Source: Burkholderiales bacterium
GTDB lineage: Bacteria; Pseudomonadota; Gammaproteobacteria; Burkholderiales; Burkholderiaceae
Direction: 5' to 3'
Assembly (NCBI GenBank): GCA_903643055.1
Contig: CAHJWV010000597.1
Span: forward strand, 1-9,722
DNA: 9,722 nt
Shown: positions 9,658-9,722 of the stretch, piece by piece
Position numbering within the stretch: position 1 is the first letter of the stretch
How the letters are laid out: every line of letters starts with the position of its first letter
Notes under the pieces: generated by a model
Database searches by the model: none
The model's input: only the letters and a program-made list of their open reading frames with translations
Told to the model about the DNA's origin: nothing
Translations under genes and position numbers: made by a program

Positions 9658-9722
9658 TACTTTGGCCGAGGTGCGTGACCGTAGTTCATGACTTGTCGGC
9701 GAGCCTGAGCACGCGACATCTT
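9657..9722 (-). CDS. Possible C-terminal end of a gene entering from the right edge
   Basis: The - strand frame is open from the window edge for 21 codons and ends at TAA 9657-9659, with the tail MSRAQARRQVMNYGHAPRPK. The basic tail is plausible as a real C-terminus. Its stop coincides with the outer end of the 73-bp inverted repeat, which would suit a terminator or a transposase next to its element end. It is too short to identify. Confidence 0.3.
   Translation of the reverse strand, partial: KMSRAQARRQVMNYGHAPRPK

Overview
The window is high-GC DNA with strong GC bias at third codon positions. Gene style and protein types suggest a betaproteobacterium of the Burkholderiales; this is inferred from composition and protein flavour, not from a marker gene. 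No rRNA, tRNA, CRISPR array or complete mobile element is visible.

Left two thirds (1-6782, + strand) is a signal-transduction block. It opens inside a very large soluble sensor kinase whose 5' end lies outside the window: tandem 92-residue HAMP repeats, then GAF, coiled coil, HisKA, HATPase and three receiver domains, the middle one degenerate. A second hybrid kinase (REC-GAF-HisKA-HATPase-REC) overlaps its stop codon, so the two are almost certainly co-transcribed and translationally coupled. After a strongly structured 191-bp gap come a 73-residue protein of unknown function (5837-6058) and a stand-alone CheY-like receiver (6348-6782). Neither kinase carries an Hpt domain, so the free receiver or an Hpt protein elsewhere probably completes the phosphorelay. 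The leaders of the small gene and of the free receiver share a degenerate motif of the form TAGG-N-TAC-N-ATCC, found three times, which hints at common control.

The right third reads on the - strand. A 632-residue radical SAM protein of the B12-binding type (6819-8717) converges on the receiver gene. Its cluster motif is spaced CX4CX2C instead of the usual CX3CX2C, and its promoter geometry suggests a leaderless mRNA. Beyond it, 8718-9293 holds no intact gene, but coherent peptide fragments in successive - strand frames look like a decayed or mis-sequenced small gene. A small Leu-rich protein (9294-9512) follows, apparently also frameshifted at its 3' end. Next is a 73-bp inverted-repeat element (9585-9657), then a possible C-terminal tail of a gene entering from the right edge.

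The best candidates for something undescribed are the structured leader at 5713-5816 with its shared motif, the poly-HAMP/hybrid kinase/free receiver relay, and the radical SAM protein with the atypical cysteine spacing.
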